A stretch of 64,000 nt of DNA from Sorex araneus (Eukaryota; Chordata; Mammalia; Eulipotyphla; Soricidae): positions 96,236,926 to 96,300,925 of the forward strand of contig NC_073306.1 in the NCBI RefSeq assembly GCF_027595985.1, written 5' to 3'. Under the pieces are notes generated by a model. That model had not been told where the DNA came from, did no database searches, and saw nothing but the letters and a program-made list of their open reading frames with translations. The stretch's first letter is position 1; every line of letters begins with the position of its first letter. Made by a program: the position numbers and the translations under genes. Of this stretch, positions 63,262 through 64,000 are shown in pieces.

Positions 63262-63860
63262 TTTTGTATTTGGGCCACATCCAGCAAAGCTCAAGGGTTT
63301 TTCCTCGCTCTGCAAATCAGGAATTACTTCCAGTAATGTTCTGGGAATCTTATAGAATGCTGGGGATTAAACCCTGGTCAGCCTGATGCAGTATACTTTT
63401 TCTCTCCTTCCCAAAACTATATTTTTATCAGCAGGCAAAAATGTGACCAGTTCCTAGAAACCTAACACTATTTCCCCAAAGAGCTGTTTCAGTAGCCACT
63501 AACTCAAAGTTTATTGGTACACTACAGAACTACCTAGAATATTAAGACTCAACTGTATTTCTGGTTCTGTTTTTGGGCCCACTGGGCTTGGTGCTTGGGG
63601 GTTGCTCCTGACAGTGCTTGTTGAACCAGGTGGTCCTAGTAAAGCATGTGCTCCAGCCTTTTTAGCTACTAACACCCAGAACTCAAGCATCAACTAAAGG
63701 CACCGGTGCAAGAGTATAGCAAGTAGGGCATTTGCCATGCATGTAGGTTAGATCTCAGACACTACATAAGACCCCTTGAGCCCCGCCAGACTGATCCCTG
63801 AGAGCAGAACCAAGAGTAAACCTTGAGCACTACTAGTTATGACACCCCATCCCCCAGCAA
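63262..63860. repeat. SINE fragments near the right edge
   Basis: Antisense remnants lie at about 63262-63410 and 63550-63660, and a degraded sense copy at about 63700-63860. Confidence 0.65.
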
Positions 63861-63867
63861 AAAATCT

Positions 63868-64000
63868 GTAGCACTGTTGTCCTGTTGTTCATCGATTTGC
63901 TTAAGCAGGAACCAGTAACGTCTCCATAGTGAGACTTGCTACTGTTTTTGGCATATTGAATACACCACAGGTAGCTTGCCAAGCTCTGCCATGCAGTAGG
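63868..64000 (-). repeat. Second-type SINE cut by the window end
   Basis: Tail and body of the second SINE type ('ttcatcgatttgctt', 'ctactgtttttggcata'); the head lies beyond base 64000. Confidence 0.85.

Noticed and set aside
62928-63287. 119-residue minus-strand frame
   Set aside because: It is the C-terminal remnant of L1 ORF2 extended into flanking DNA, not a host gene.

Overview
The window is nuclear DNA from a placental mammal. The genes are intron-rich with GT/AG junctions and CpG-island promoters, and a tRNA-derived SINE occurs about a hundred times. The SINE (head 'gctggagcgatagcacagcggg', tail 'gtgtgacccaaaaagc' plus poly-A) is the kind I associate with shrews, so Sorex or a close relative is the best guess. 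That is recognition from memory, not a database match.

Four protein genes were assembled exon by exon. Their order matches the human 1p13.2 block TAFA3-PPM1J-RHOC-MOV10. TAFA3 (minus strand, final exon off the left edge) encodes a small secreted cysteine-rich neurokine-like protein; its likely CpG-island promoter is at about 6.4-6.85 kb. PPM1J (plus, ten coding exons, 10,056-15,508) is a PP2C-family Ser/Thr phosphatase of 499 aa. RHOC (plus, four coding exons, 21,631-23,645) is a complete 193-aa Rho GTPase, with its CpG-island promoter at about 18.9-20.0 kb. MOV10 (minus, twenty coding exons, 24,650-54,792) is a 996-aa UPF1-like RNA helicase that restricts retroelements and viruses. TAFA3 and PPM1J are divergent (head-to-head); RHOC and MOV10 are convergent (tail-to-tail).

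Exons 2-20 of MOV10 fit in 11.5 kb, but the first coding exon lies 18.5 kb upstream. That giant intron is packed with SINEs, at least three LTR copies of endogenous retroviruses, an old L2 fragment and simple repeats. The MOV10 promoter is a CpG island with a perfect IRF/ISRE element about 40 bp from the start codon, which fits its known interferon inducibility. From 55.3 kb to the end I see no coding exon: SINEs, microsatellites, one 5'-truncated L1 with clear target-site duplications, and some AT-rich unique sequence that may approach the 3' end of the next expected gene (CAPZA1).

There is no operon, CRISPR array or other prokaryotic feature, and no evident undescribed gene system. The most interesting signals are a second SINE family that shares the tRNA head but ends in a short-repeat tail instead of poly-A, dated nesting of SINEs inside LTRs and other SINEs, closely spaced inverted SINE pairs in MOV10 intron 1, and the ISRE at the MOV10 start.
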